The notes under the pieces: model-generated
Told to the model about the DNA's origin: nothing
The model's input: only the letters and a program-made list of their open reading frames with translations
Database searches by the model: none
Assembly (NCBI GenBank): GCA_030680235.1
Contig: JAUXWQ010000011.1
Coordinates: forward strand, 28,157 to 92,156
Origin: Coxiellaceae bacterium
Lineage (GTDB): Bacteria; Pseudomonadota; Gammaproteobacteria; Coxiellales; Coxiellaceae
Length of the DNA stretch: 64,000 nt
Direction: 5' to 3'
In this document: one piece after another, positions 27,385 to 38,100 of the stretch
Layout of the letters: each line of letters starts with the position of its first letter
Position numbering within the stretch: the stretch's first letter is position 1
Made by a program: the position numbers and the translations under genes

Positions 27385-27387
27385 ATA

Positions 27388-27558
27388 GTGTGAGTGTGAG
27401 CTGAAGTGTCAGTGTGAGTGTGAGTATCAGAGGTTAAGTTGAGAGCAAATGTAAATTTAAAATCCATTGGGATTTTTGATTTTTATTTTGTTCTAGGTTT
27501 TACCTCTGACACTCACACTGACACTCCCACTCACACTGACACTCCCACTCCCTCTCAC
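27388..27558. repeat. Family A palindromic element, atpE-atpF junction
   Basis: The left arm (about 27388-27434) is GTGTGAGTGTGAG...GTGTGAGTGTGAG ending TCAGAGGT. The right arm (27502-27558) begins ACCTCTGACACTCACACTGACACTCCCAC-like units. The loop of about 65 bp is AT-rich. The element occupies nearly the whole 187-bp gap. It begins four bases after the atpE stop. Confidence 0.85.
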
Positions 27559-27571
27559 TAAGGAACAGATT

Positions 27572-28045
27572 ATGAATTTAAACCTCACCCTCCTTGGCGA
27601 AATGCTGACCTTTATGGTTTTCGTGTGGTTCACGATGCGTTTTATATGGCCGCCTTTAACGAAGGCCTTAGAAGATCGTCGCGAAAAAATTGCGACAGGT
27701 CTTGCAGCTTCTGAAAAAGCGAAACGTGATTTAGAATTGGCGCAACATAAAGTCACTGAACTGATGACGGAAGCAAAAGCACAGGCTGCCCAATTGATTG
27801 AACAAGCGAATCAGCGTGCGAACCATATCGTTGAAGAAGGCAAAGCGCGTGCGCGGGTTGAAGGCGATCGTTTATTAGCAATTGCAAAAAGTGATATCGA
27901 GCGTGAGATTTATGCAGCACGTGAAGTATTGATGAAGCAATTGTCGTCACTTGTCGTTACAGGTGCTGAAAAGATTTTGCAACACGACGTGAATAAAAGT
28001 GCGAACGATAGAATTATTGCAGAGATGGTGAAAGAACATGGCTGA
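27572..28045 (+). CDS. atpF: ATP synthase F0 subunit b
   Basis: Subunit b (157 aa) is the peripheral stalk: one N-terminal membrane helix (LTLLGEMLTFMVFVWFTM) followed by a long charged amphipathic helix for dimerisation. Conserved FIWPPLTKALEDRREKI sits at the membrane exit. CTAAGGAAC precedes ATG 27572. It overlaps atpH by eight bases. Confidence 0.96.
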   Translation: MNLNLTLLGEMLTFMVFVWFTMRFIWPPLTKALEDRREKIATGLAASEKAKRDLELAQHKVTELMTEAKAQAAQLIEQANQRANHIVEEGKARARVEGDRLLAIAKSDIEREIYAAREVLMKQLSSLVVTGAEKILQHDVNKSANDRIIAEMVKEHG

Positions 28046-28562
28046 TGCTTTATCCGTTGCAAGACCCTATGCCAAAGCAGCATTTAGTGTTGCAAAAGCA
28101 GACAATCAATTGTCGCAGTGGTCGCACGCGTTGAAACAATTGGCGATTGCCTCTCAAGAAAAAGACATGCAAGCCTTGTTGAAGAATCCCAATGTTAGCA
28201 AAGAACAGTGTTGTGAGTTGCTACGTGTTTTTGCAGATGCGCAATCACTCCAGAATTTTTTGAAATTGTTAGCAGAAAAAAAACGATTGCCCTTATTACC
28301 AGACGTTTCGATTTTATTTGAAACAATGCTTGCAAAAGAATCTGGTTATTTGGCATTAACAGTGACTTCTGCATTTGAAATGAGTGAAACACAGCAAAAT
28401 GAAGTGCAAAAAAAATTGGAAACGCAGTTTCATTCAGCAATGAAAATTGAATTTAAAGTAGATCCATCTGTGATCGGGGGTCTTTTTGTTCGCTCCGACA
28501 CTTGGGTAATGGATGCTACGATTTTAGGTAAATTGAAGAGATTAAAGACGGTATTGAATTGA
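28038..28562 (+). CDS. atpH: ATP synthase F1 subunit delta
   Basis: Delta (174 aa) joins the stalk to the F1 head. The N-terminal six-helix domain begins with [12 protein letters not shown], and the C-terminal part has the usual [19 protein letters not shown]. It starts within the end of atpF and is translationally coupled. A family A element begins two to three bases after its stop. Confidence 0.96.
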   Translation: MADALSVARPYAKAAFSVAKADNQLSQWSHALKQLAIASQEKDMQALLKNPNVSKEQCCELLRVFADAQSLQNFLKLLAEKKRLPLLPDVSILFETMLAKESGYLALTVTSAFEMSETQQNEVQKKLETQFHSAMKIEFKVDPSVIGGLFVRSDTWVMDATILGKLKRLKTVLN

Positions 28563-28564
28563 GG

Positions 28565-28660
28565 GTTGTGAGTGGGTGTGAGTGTCGGTGTGAGTGTCAG
28601 AGGTTTGATTTAGAACAAAGCTCTGACACTCACACTCACACGCACACGCACACTCACACC
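28565..28660. repeat. Family A palindromic element, atpH-atpA junction
   Basis: The left arm has TGTGAGTGTCGGTGTGAGTG then TCAGAG; the right arm is CTCTGACACTCACACTCACA with further CACACGCACAC units. The loop is only about 15 bp. It begins just after the atpH stop and ends 19 bp before the atpA start. Read in frame, the right arm would encode a His-Thr run, which lengthens the atpA frame artificially. Confidence 0.85.
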
Positions 28661-28678
28661 CCATTAGGGGAAAAAACA

Positions 28679-30229
28679 ATGACAACAACACAGCACATCC
28701 AACCTTCCGAAATCAGCGATCTTATTCGTTCGCGTATCGAAAAATTTGATATCAAGCCAGAAATTCGTACTGAAGGAACAATCGTTAGTGTTAAAGACGG
28801 TATCGTTCGTATTTTTGGATTAAGTGATGTTATGTATGGTGAAATGATTGAATTTCCCAACGACATTTTTGGTCTTGCGTTTAACTTAGAGCGTGATTCT
28901 GTCGGTGCAGTTGTCTTGGGTGATTACGATCAGCTGAGCGAAGGCATGACAGCACGTTGTACCGGCCGCATTCTAGAAGTGCCGATTGGTGAACAGTTAT
29001 TAGGTCGTGTTGTTGATGCGCTTGGAAATCCGATTGATGGCAAAGGCCCTATCAATACGACATTAACATCGCCGATTGAAAAAATTGCACCAGGCGTAAT
29101 CGAAAGACAATCCGTAACACAGCCTGTTCAAACGGGTATTAAATCGATTGATGCGATGACGCCAGTAGGTCGTGGTCAACGTGAATTAATTATTGGGGAT
29201 CGTCAAACCGGAAAAACGGCCATTGCAATCGATACCATTATTAATCAAAAAGATTCTGGCATTAAATGTATTTATGTCGCGATTGGACAAAAAGCATCAT
29301 CTGTTGCAGCGCTTGTTCGTAAATTAGAAGAACACGATGCGATGAAACATACGATTATTGTTTGTGCGAATGCATCCGATCCTGCAGCGATGCAATATAT
29401 TGCGCCTTACGCGGGTACAAGCATGGGCGAGTATTTCCGTGACCGTGGACAAGATGCCTTAATTATTTATGATGATTTGACAAAACAAGCATGGGCTTAT
29501 CGCCAAGTGTCTTTGTTATTACGTCGTCCACCAGGTCGTGAAGCGTATCCTGGAGACGTATTCTATTTGCATTCTCGCTTATTAGAACGTTCATCACGTG
29601 TCTCTGCGGAGTACGTTGAAAGATTCACGAATGGTGAAGTAAAAGGCAAAACAGGTTCGCTCACGGCATTTCCTATTGTTGAAACGCAAGCGGGTGACGT
29701 GTCTGCCTTCGTACCTACCAACGTTATTTCGATTACCGATGGACAAATTTTCTTGGATGTCAGTTTGTTTAATTCTGGGTTACGTCCTGCGGTCAATGCC
29801 GGTCTTTCTGTATCGCGTGTGGGTGGTGCAGCGCAAACGAAAATTATTAAAAAATTGGCAAGTGCGGTTCGTATGGCATTGGCACAATATCGTGAATTGG
29901 AAGCGTTCTCACAGTTTGCATCGGATTTAGATGATGTGACCCGCAAACAATTAGAGCGTGGTCAACGCACCATGGAACTTTTGAAACAGGCACAATATGC
30001 CCCTTTATCTGTCGCAGAAATGGCAATCTTGTGGTTTGCATTGGATAAAGGGATGTTAGATGACATCGCGGTGAAAAAGCTTGTCGATTTTCAAGCGGCT
30101 TTTTTATCGTACTTGCATGATCAATGTGCTGCCTTGATTAAATCGATTAACGATAAACCTGATTACAACGATGAAATTGTGAAGCAATTAACGGATGCAA
30201 TTGTTGGGTTTAAGAAGACTTATGTGTAA
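28679..30229 (+). CDS. atpA: ATP synthase F1 subunit alpha
   Basis: Alpha (516 aa) is the non-catalytic nucleotide-binding subunit. The P-loop is [13 protein letters not shown], and [30 protein letters not shown] (the family signature region, cited in part) is intact. The start is ATG 28679 with AGGGGAA before it; the frame stays open upstream only through the repeat. Length matches E. coli AtpA (513). Confidence 0.97.
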   Translation: MTTTQHIQPSEISDLIRSRIEKFDIKPEIRTEGTIVSVKDGIVRIFGLSDVMYGEMIEFPNDIFGLAFNLERDSVGAVVLGDYDQLSEGMTARCTGRILEVPIGEQLLGRVVDALGNPIDGKGPINTTLTSPIEKIAPGVIERQSVTQPVQTGIKSIDAMTPVGRGQRELIIGDRQTGKTAIAIDTIINQKDSGIKCIYVAIGQKASSVAALVRKLEEHDAMKHTIIVCANASDPAAMQYIAPYAGTSMGEYFRDRGQDALIIYDDLTKQAWAYRQVSLLLRRPPGREAYPGDVFYLHSRLLERSSRVSAEYVERFTNGEVKGKTGSLTAFPIVETQAGDVSAFVPTNVISITDGQIFLDVSLFNSGLRPAVNAGLSVSRVGGAAQTKIIKKLASAVRMALAQYRELEAFSQFASDLDDVTRKQLERGQRTMELLKQAQYAPLSVAEMAILWFALDKGMLDDIAVKKLVDFQAAFLSYLHDQCAALIKSINDKPDYNDEIVKQLTDAIVGFKKTYV

Positions 30230-30234
30230 ATGTT

Positions 30235-30359
30235 AGTGACTGTGACAGTGACTGTGTCAGAGGTTTCATCTAGTAAAAATTTAAAATAGAGCCAGTTAAA
30301 AATAAGTTGGTTTAAGTAAAGTTTATATTAAATTGAGCCTCGACACAGTCACAGTCACG
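30235..30359. repeat. Family A palindromic element (GTGACTGT subtype), atpA-atpG junction
   Basis: The left arm is TGTGACAGTGACTGTGTCAG followed by AGG; the right arm is GAGCCTCGACACAGTCACAG. This is the GTGACTGT version of the arm, shared with the elements at groES-groEL and accB-accC. The loop is about 75 AT-rich bases. The flank at 30358-30378 has GCGAGTGAAGCGAGC, a short family B-like motif, just before atpG. Confidence 0.8.
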
Positions 30360-30381
30360 TGCGAGTGAAGCGAGCAAAAGA

Positions 30382-31325
30382 ATGTCGACAGCAAGAGAAA
30401 TAAGAACAAAGATCTCCTCCATTAAAAATACGCAAAAAATTACGCGTGCGATGGAATTGGTTGCTGCAAGCAAAATGCGTCGTGCGCAAGAACGTATGGC
30501 GATGTCGCGTCCGTTTGCTGAAAAAATTCGTCGTGTAATAAGCCACGTGGCAAGCGCACATGCGGAATATCAACATCCTTATATGCAACAGCGTGAAGAT
30601 GTAAAACGCGTTGGATTTATTATTATTACCTCTGATCGCGGCTTATGTGGTGGATTAAATGTCAACTTGTTTCGTAAAACGATTACAGAAATGAAAGGGT
30701 GGCACGAGAAAAAAGTGGAATCGGATGTTTGTGTGATTGGTAGAAAAGGCGAAGTCTTTTTTAGCCAGCATAATGCATCGATGCTAGGCTCCATAACACA
30801 TATCGGTGATAAACCTTCATTACAAGATATTATTGGCGTTGTGAAAGTGATGCTGAAAAATTTTGATGAAGGAAAGCTCGATCGTATTTATATTTGTGCA
30901 AATAATTTTGTTAACACGATGGTACAAAAACCATTTGTTCGACAATTATTGCCGTTGGAATCGCATCAAAAGTTTGTCACAGATGAAAAAGGGCAATTTG
31001 TAACAACTGAAGATGGCCGATTAATCGTTGATGAAAAGAATGAAACGGATGTTGCTGATGGGCATTGGGATTATTTATATGAACCCGATTCTGCAAGAAC
31101 ATTATTGACGATGTTGTTGGTGCGGTATATCGAATCGCAAGTGTATCAAGCGACCATTGAAAATATTGCTTGTGAACAAGCAGCGCGCATGGTTGCAATG
31201 AAAAGTGCGACAGATAACGCGAAAGAAATTATTAGAGAATTACAATTGGCATTTAACAAAGCACGACAAGCATCAATTACCCGCGAAATTGCGGAGATTG
31301 TTGCAGGTGCAGCGGCTTTAGAGTG

Positions 31326-31326
<1 letters not shown>
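30382..31326 (+). CDS. atpG: ATP synthase F1 subunit gamma
   Basis: Gamma (314 aa) is the central rotor shaft. The N-terminal helix is [20 protein letters not shown], the middle has [11 protein letters not shown], and the C-terminal helix ends with [14 protein letters not shown]. It is about 27 residues longer than E. coli gamma (287). The excess maps to an acidic stretch near residues 199-227 ([19 protein letters not shown]) before HWDYLYEPD. No ribosome-binding site is obvious within the repeat-like flank. Confidence 0.96.
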
Positions 31327-32878
<1,552 letters not shown>

Positions 32879-33266
32879 TGTGAGTGGGAGTGTGAGTGTT
32901 GAGAATTTAAAAGTTTTTAAGAAATCACATAAATTGACGTTAAATTTATACAAGTTAACGACAGCATTCCCTTCAGATGAAAGATTTGGTTTGGTATCAC
33001 AAATTAGAAGAGCTGGTGCTTCTATTTGTGCTAATTTGATTGAAGGGAGTCATCGCAATAATACCAAAGAATATCGTCACTTTGCTGGGATTAGCAGAGG
33101 CTCTGTTGGTGAATTGAAATACCATTTATTATTAGCAAAAGATTTGGATTATATTTCAGAGCCTGATTACAAAAATTATGCTGAAGAAACAAATGAAATA
33201 AGTAAAATGCTGTATGGATTGGTGAGGGCTCTTGATGGCGCTCACTCACACTCACCCTCACATTGA
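32879..33266. repeat. Family A element with the S23-like gene as its loop, atpD-atpC junction
   Basis: The left arm GTGAGTGGGAGTGTGAGTGT (32880-32899) and the right arm GCTCACTCACACTCACCCTC (about 33239-33258) are largely complementary. They are separated by about 340 bp that hold the S23-like gene. The inner TCAGAGG/CCTCTGA pair of other members is absent. Position, arm sequence and operon setting match the five ORF-less copies in the same operon and nearby. Confidence 0.75.
32880..33266 (+). CDS. S23-type four-helix-bundle protein inside the atp operon
   Basis: The 128-residue product matches the four-helix-bundle family of 23S rRNA intervening-sequence proteins (TIGR02436): [39 protein letters not shown] and [15 protein letters not shown] are its hallmarks. 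It lies between atpD and atpC. No ATG fits; GTG 32880 or 32892 are the likely starts, and the frame is open further back inside atpD. Both termini are encoded by the palindromic arms (VSGSVSV at the start, AHSHSPSH at the end). Proteins of this family are also found outside rRNA in many genomes, and their function is unknown. The 18-bp overlap with the atpC reading frame's unused upstream part is not meaningful. Confidence 0.85.
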   Translation: MSGSVSVENLKVFKKSHKLTLNLYKLTTAFPSDERFGLVSQIRRAGASICANLIEGSHRNNTKEYRHFAGISRGSVGELKYHLLLAKDLDYISEPDYKNYAEETNEISKMLYGLVRALDGAHSHSPSH

Positions 33267-33276
33267 CATAGAAATT

Positions 33277-33702
33277 ATGAAAACCATCGAACTCGACATC
33301 GTTAGTGCAGAAGCCTCCATTTTTCATGGTGAAGTGCGTTTTGTTTCCGTGACGGGTTTGGGTGGTGAGCTTGGCATCCATCCTGGCCATTCGCCGCTAT
33401 TAACGGCATTAAAACCGGGTAAAATTCAGGCTATTTTAAAAGATGGTACGGAAGAAGTTTTTTATATTTCGGGTGGTATGTTAGAAGTACAGCCGAATAT
33501 TGTGTCCGTGTTGGCAGATACGGCTTTGCGTGCAGATGATCTAGATGAGGCAGCAGCACTGGCCGCAAAAACAAAAGCTGAAAAATTCCTACAGCAAAAA
33601 GCAGAGGGCATGGAATATACCAAAGCGCTGGTTGAATTAGCAGAAGCAGCAGCACAATTGCGCGCAATTAGTTTGCTCAAAGATAAATTGCGTAAACACT
33701 AA
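33277..33702 (+). CDS. atpC: ATP synthase F1 subunit epsilon
   Basis: Epsilon (141 aa) is the regulatory subunit. The beta-sandwich has [18 protein letters not shown] and [21 protein letters not shown], followed by a C-terminal helical hairpin. The start is ATG 33277 ([16 protein letters not shown]), matching E. coli; the frame is open back to 33232 only through the repeat arm. No strong ribosome-binding site is seen. Last gene of the atp operon. Confidence 0.96.
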   Translation: MKTIELDIVSAEASIFHGEVRFVSVTGLGGELGIHPGHSPLLTALKPGKIQAILKDGTEEVFYISGGMLEVQPNIVSVLADTALRADDLDEAAALAAKTKAEKFLQQKAEGMEYTKALVELAEAAAQLRAISLLKDKLRKH

Positions 33703-33729
33703 TCATTGTTTATTGGGTGCGGCTTCAGC

Positions 33730-35082
33730 ATGACGTTTTTTCAAAAATCAGTCTTATTGTTTTTATTTGGAATCATTGTTACAGGCAATGTCTTTGCCGA
33801 TGCGGGCGACGTTAAATTTATTAATCACTCTCAAGAAACATTTGTGCTTACTGCGGAAAGTAATGCACAAAAAGCAAAACAATTAGGACTTCCTGCAGTC
33901 ATACAAAGTGACACGGACCAAAATTATTATCTTAGTTTATCGGATGCTAATGTGGGTGAGCATTATGATTATGCAACGACAGATGGCAAGTTGCATTTTT
34001 CAATTGATGTGAAATCGACACAAACCAATATTTATCATCATGTGTTAAGACAAACCGTCGACTATTTGACGGTAAATTGGGGCAATGTTTTACAAAATTC
34101 AAACATTCATTATGTACTGCCACTTTTTTGGAAGGATGATAGTTATGAGAGTGGCCAACAGGTGCGCGTTGATGCAGATAATAATGCAATTATAGGGCTA
34201 TTTTCAGAAGAACCAAAAAACGCATTGACGGTGATGAGTTATAACACTGATAAAGATGGGACGGGTTCAGATCACGATCCGCAATATCATCAATTCAGTG
34301 ATATTTTAGGGTTGTTCACATCGGGTCGTATTCCAACCCCTGATGTATTAATGATTCAAGAGGGGCTCGGTGCAGAAGATGCGGTTACTTACCAGCAAAC
34401 ATTAGCAGCGTTGGCTATGGGAAAATGGTATAGCTACTATGCAACCGAAGGTACGCGTTTGGATTCAAATATCATTTTGGTCAATCCAAAATATAATGCT
34501 ACACAGATACAGTCTGGCAGTATTGTTTTTAAAAACCAGTGTGGGTGGGGATTGGTTGGCGCGAGAAATGCGGCTTATGTGGATATTCCAGCATCTGAAA
34601 TTTTACAAGATACAGTGCCAGGCAATGTCAGAATTTTTGATACACATTTAGAAAGTGGTCGTGATGGAGATATTTTTTCCCATGCGGCACAGGTGCGTAT
34701 GTCACAATTTAATGAAATTCTAAATTACCCAAGAACAAATGTTGCAAGCCTTATCGTTGCCGGTGATTTTAATACCATGTCGGTTTTTGATGAAACAACA
34801 GGATTAACGCAATATCAATTGGGTGATTTAACAACGGTCTTTGATAAATACATGGGTGATCCTAATGTGAATTGGGGACAACCAATTACTTGTACTTGGG
34901 CTGTGTGCACCCAATACACATTTAACACGGGAATGTGGTTAGATCGAATGTATACGACAGCGCAATCTATTCCTGGATATAAAACCTATGTCTTATATCC
35001 TTTTGTTGGACATCAAGCAAATGGCTATTCGGATCATTTGCCGGTATGGGTCACGCTATATTATGAAAAAAACACAGCTTAA
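33730..35082 (+). CDS. Secreted endonuclease/exonuclease/phosphatase-fold hydrolase
   Basis: The 450-residue protein starts with a signal peptide (MTFFQKSVLLFLFGIIVTGNVFA). An N-terminal beta-rich region of about 140 residues precedes an EEP-fold domain with all catalytic boxes: VMSYNT (Asn), IQEG (Glu), FDTHLESG (His), VAGDFNT (Asp, Asn) and YSDHLPVW (Asp, His). The fold covers sphingomyelinase C, inositol phosphatases and nucleases. The N-terminal extension and secretion suggest a sphingomyelinase-like or other extracellular phosphodiesterase (inference). ATG 33730 is preferred to TTG 33706 because it starts the signal peptide. It follows atpC by 27 bp. Confidence 0.85.
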   Translation: MTFFQKSVLLFLFGIIVTGNVFADAGDVKFINHSQETFVLTAESNAQKAKQLGLPAVIQSDTDQNYYLSLSDANVGEHYDYATTDGKLHFSIDVKSTQTNIYHHVLRQTVDYLTVNWGNVLQNSNIHYVLPLFWKDDSYESGQQVRVDADNNAIIGLFSEEPKNALTVMSYNTDKDGTGSDHDPQYHQFSDILGLFTSGRIPTPDVLMIQEGLGAEDAVTYQQTLAALAMGKWYSYYATEGTRLDSNIILVNPKYNATQIQSGSIVFKNQCGWGLVGARNAAYVDIPASEILQDTVPGNVRIFDTHLESGRDGDIFSHAAQVRMSQFNEILNYPRTNVASLIVAGDFNTMSVFDETTGLTQYQLGDLTTVFDKYMGDPNVNWGQPITCTWAVCTQYTFNTGMWLDRMYTTAQSIPGYKTYVLYPFVGHQANGYSDHLPVWVTLYYEKNTA

Positions 35083-35161
35083 GAGCCTGTTTAAAATCTC
35101 CCGACTCGCCGTACCAATTTAGATGTGTTTATCCCCTTAAAATTTACAAGAGCCAAAAATC

Positions 35162-38100
35162 CTATGACGCTTTTGGACCGCTTATGCGGTTGGCGCCTGA
35201 CTCTGTTTTCTCCTTCGGGGAGAATTTAGCTGCAATGATTTTTATAATGTTTGGCGTGATAGGTGACATCCAGGGATATTCTCCACAAGCATTTTCCATG
35301 GCTGCAGTTACATCTCCGTCCTTTGATACTGCTTCTTGTTTTGCCTTCATCAGGTTGCTCCAAATATTGGCTAGAAGAAGTGGATGGGCAAAATAACGCA
35401 TCATTTGAATAATCTCGTCGATGGAAAATGCAGGGGCAGGATTATGCGTTAATACCTGCTCCAAGGCATTGCAAATGCCTGAAGGAACTCTCGGGAGTGC
35501 CATAATATGATCTAATGTAACGCCTTCATTCTGAAATCGAACTAGCGCCTCGCGTTGATCCTTGTTTAAATTAGCAAGAAATGCTTCTATATTATTACAG
35601 GGTGTAACAATCTTTCTTTGAGGTTGAAATAGCCCAGGGTTTTGTATTTTTGAGTTGCTATCCTCATATATCTGCTGCCTTGCGCTTACGTTTAGTTTTT
35701 TTAACTCAGATTCTAATAGGCTGTATTTAAGCGCCTCTTCATTTTCATTTTTTTTACGAGCACTTTTTTCCTCTGGTGAAATTATTTCATGCATTTGTTT
35801 CTCATTCTCTTCTTGCTTCCACTGTATTTTATATTCAGGGTGGTGCTCGATAAGACGATCAATATTTCTAAATAACACACGCACAGATTGTTTTTCCAGA
35901 TCTTCCTGTAAAAATGCAGTAACATGTTTTTCTGCTATTGCTAAAGGCAAATGCTTATCATACAAGATCTTTATCAGCTCTTCTTTTGTGTACTCTGGCA
36001 ATACGCAGTGATGCATGCGATGCAAGATGGCATCTGACGTTTGTTTGCGTCCTGCCATGGTAGGTGGATTTTGTGTGGCAATCACAAAAAAACCAGGTTG
36101 TTTTTTTATACCACTATTTTCATATTCTGTTATCGCTTTTTTGGCAATAGGATCATCCGGTATTTTATTCATTAACAGATCATTCATAAAGCTTTCAAAA
36201 GTAACCACTGCCGCATTCATTTCATCCCAGATCACTGGATTACCTTCATAATAAGCTTTTATCAGCGTATTTTTTACTTTTTCAGTATTCCAGCTTGCAG
36301 CAATTTTATAAAAAAGTGCTTCATTGCTAATTGGCGCATTTTCATCTCCTTGTTTAAATCCATGCGCACAGAGGAGCGTAATGGCAATCGTGCTTTTTCC
36401 AATGCCGGGCAACCCTTCTAAAATAACTCCCCCCAATCCTTTACCTGCGAATGTTGGAAAATTTAGATCTTTTCTTTGCTGTGCGCGTAGTGTAATAAAA
36501 TCCGTTAACAGCCCAATAATCGGTGCTTGTCTTTCAGTAAATGAAAATGTAGTCTGATTAACAGTAAATTTTTTCGGTGTATAGGTGGATGGCAGCAGCG
36601 CAGCGAAATATTCTTTTTTGTTTTCAGGCACAAATGGCAAAGACAATTGCCTAATATAGTAGCTTGCTACCTCACTTAGATTTCGATCTTGATGTTCCTT
36701 GGCATAATGTAAGGTAAGAAGTACTGCCATGGCTAATTCTCGTGGCGAAATTAAAATACGATCCTCTGATAACTGCATTAAAAATTGATAGGCTAACAAA
36801 ATCGGCGTGGTAATTTCTTGAATTTGGCTGTCAGTTAAACTGGCATCTAAAAACAAGGGTTTTAAAATACTTTCGTAAATGCATTCAGGCAGGAAAGGCT
36901 CAAATACCAAAGAACCAGCATGCCTTTCAAACAGGCTACCAAGCTTACGATCACCACTGTAAGAAACAGGATTACCTGCAAAAATTACTTTATGCTGGGG
37001 CGACAATTCAATATATTCGCCATCAATCACGATAGAAGGTTGTGCATGAAACAAGCCTTCGAATTGCGACCAATCAGTGTATTTCAGTGTGGCTTCATCA
37101 ATAAATAAATATCGGGTTTCATTCTCAGCGACTGGCATTTGTGCCCAGCTATGCAGTTGAGCATGTCGAAACAGATATTTTCCTTTGTCTGGTTGATGAC
37201 AGTATTGTTCTACGAATGTGGTTTTTCCAACACCCGACATGCCTGCAAGAAAAAGATAGGGACGTGTTCTAGTATCATGTGGATCATCGGTTATTTTTTC
37301 CGATAGCATTTTTTCAAATGCATCAACCCTGGCGCACATAAAATCATCTGAAATTTTTTTAGACAGGGAAAAATAAACTACCTTCCCAGGAAGAATATAA
37401 AAGAGTACGCCTTTCATGGATCGATATGCTTTGGGTTTGGGACTTGAAGTACGTCTTTGCGCTACAGGATTAGAATTATCATAAGAAAGAATCGACCATT
37501 TGCTAGCTGCAGAATAGGTTGATTTTATTTTTATAAACTGTTCTGGCGTGCGCTCATCTTGCAATGATAATGCTGAGCGTGCCAATAATTCAGCATCAAA
37601 ATCATATATCTTTCCCCAGTGGCGCACCTGAAAGTATCTGCGACCACTTTGGATTGTAGACCCTACCACGATTCCTGCATGTTCAATTTTTTGTGAATTC
37701 TGTGTGACATTTGGCAGCCCTGTATATTGATTCACATCGAAAATCACCATAGCAGGGATATTTTTATTTAACAAACCTAAAATGCTATTAATATATGCTT
37801 CTTGATTATCAAAAGAACATGCTGATAAAGAAAACCCGGCTGTTTCTGCTGTTTTTTGCAATGCTTCAACGGAATACATTTCACCTACAACAGATCCAGT
37901 ACGTTCTTTTGCAATTTGTCTTAAGGAAGTTTTATGTTTATGAAATAATCTGTGTCTTTTATATAATGGCACTCTCTCTTTTGAGCTCGCATTCATCGCA
38001 ATGTCGTAATCCATTAAGCCGGATAAGGCAAAAAGCTTGCAGGTTTCTCCGCGTTGTTCAGTCTCTGAAAAAGTGAGATTTGGATCAATGGGTGATAAAT

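Noticed and set aside
28559..28678. Extended N-terminus of AtpA reading through a His-Thr run
   Set aside because: The extra 40 residues are the translation of the family A element. ATG 28679 has an AGGGGAA site and gives the normal AtpA N-terminus.
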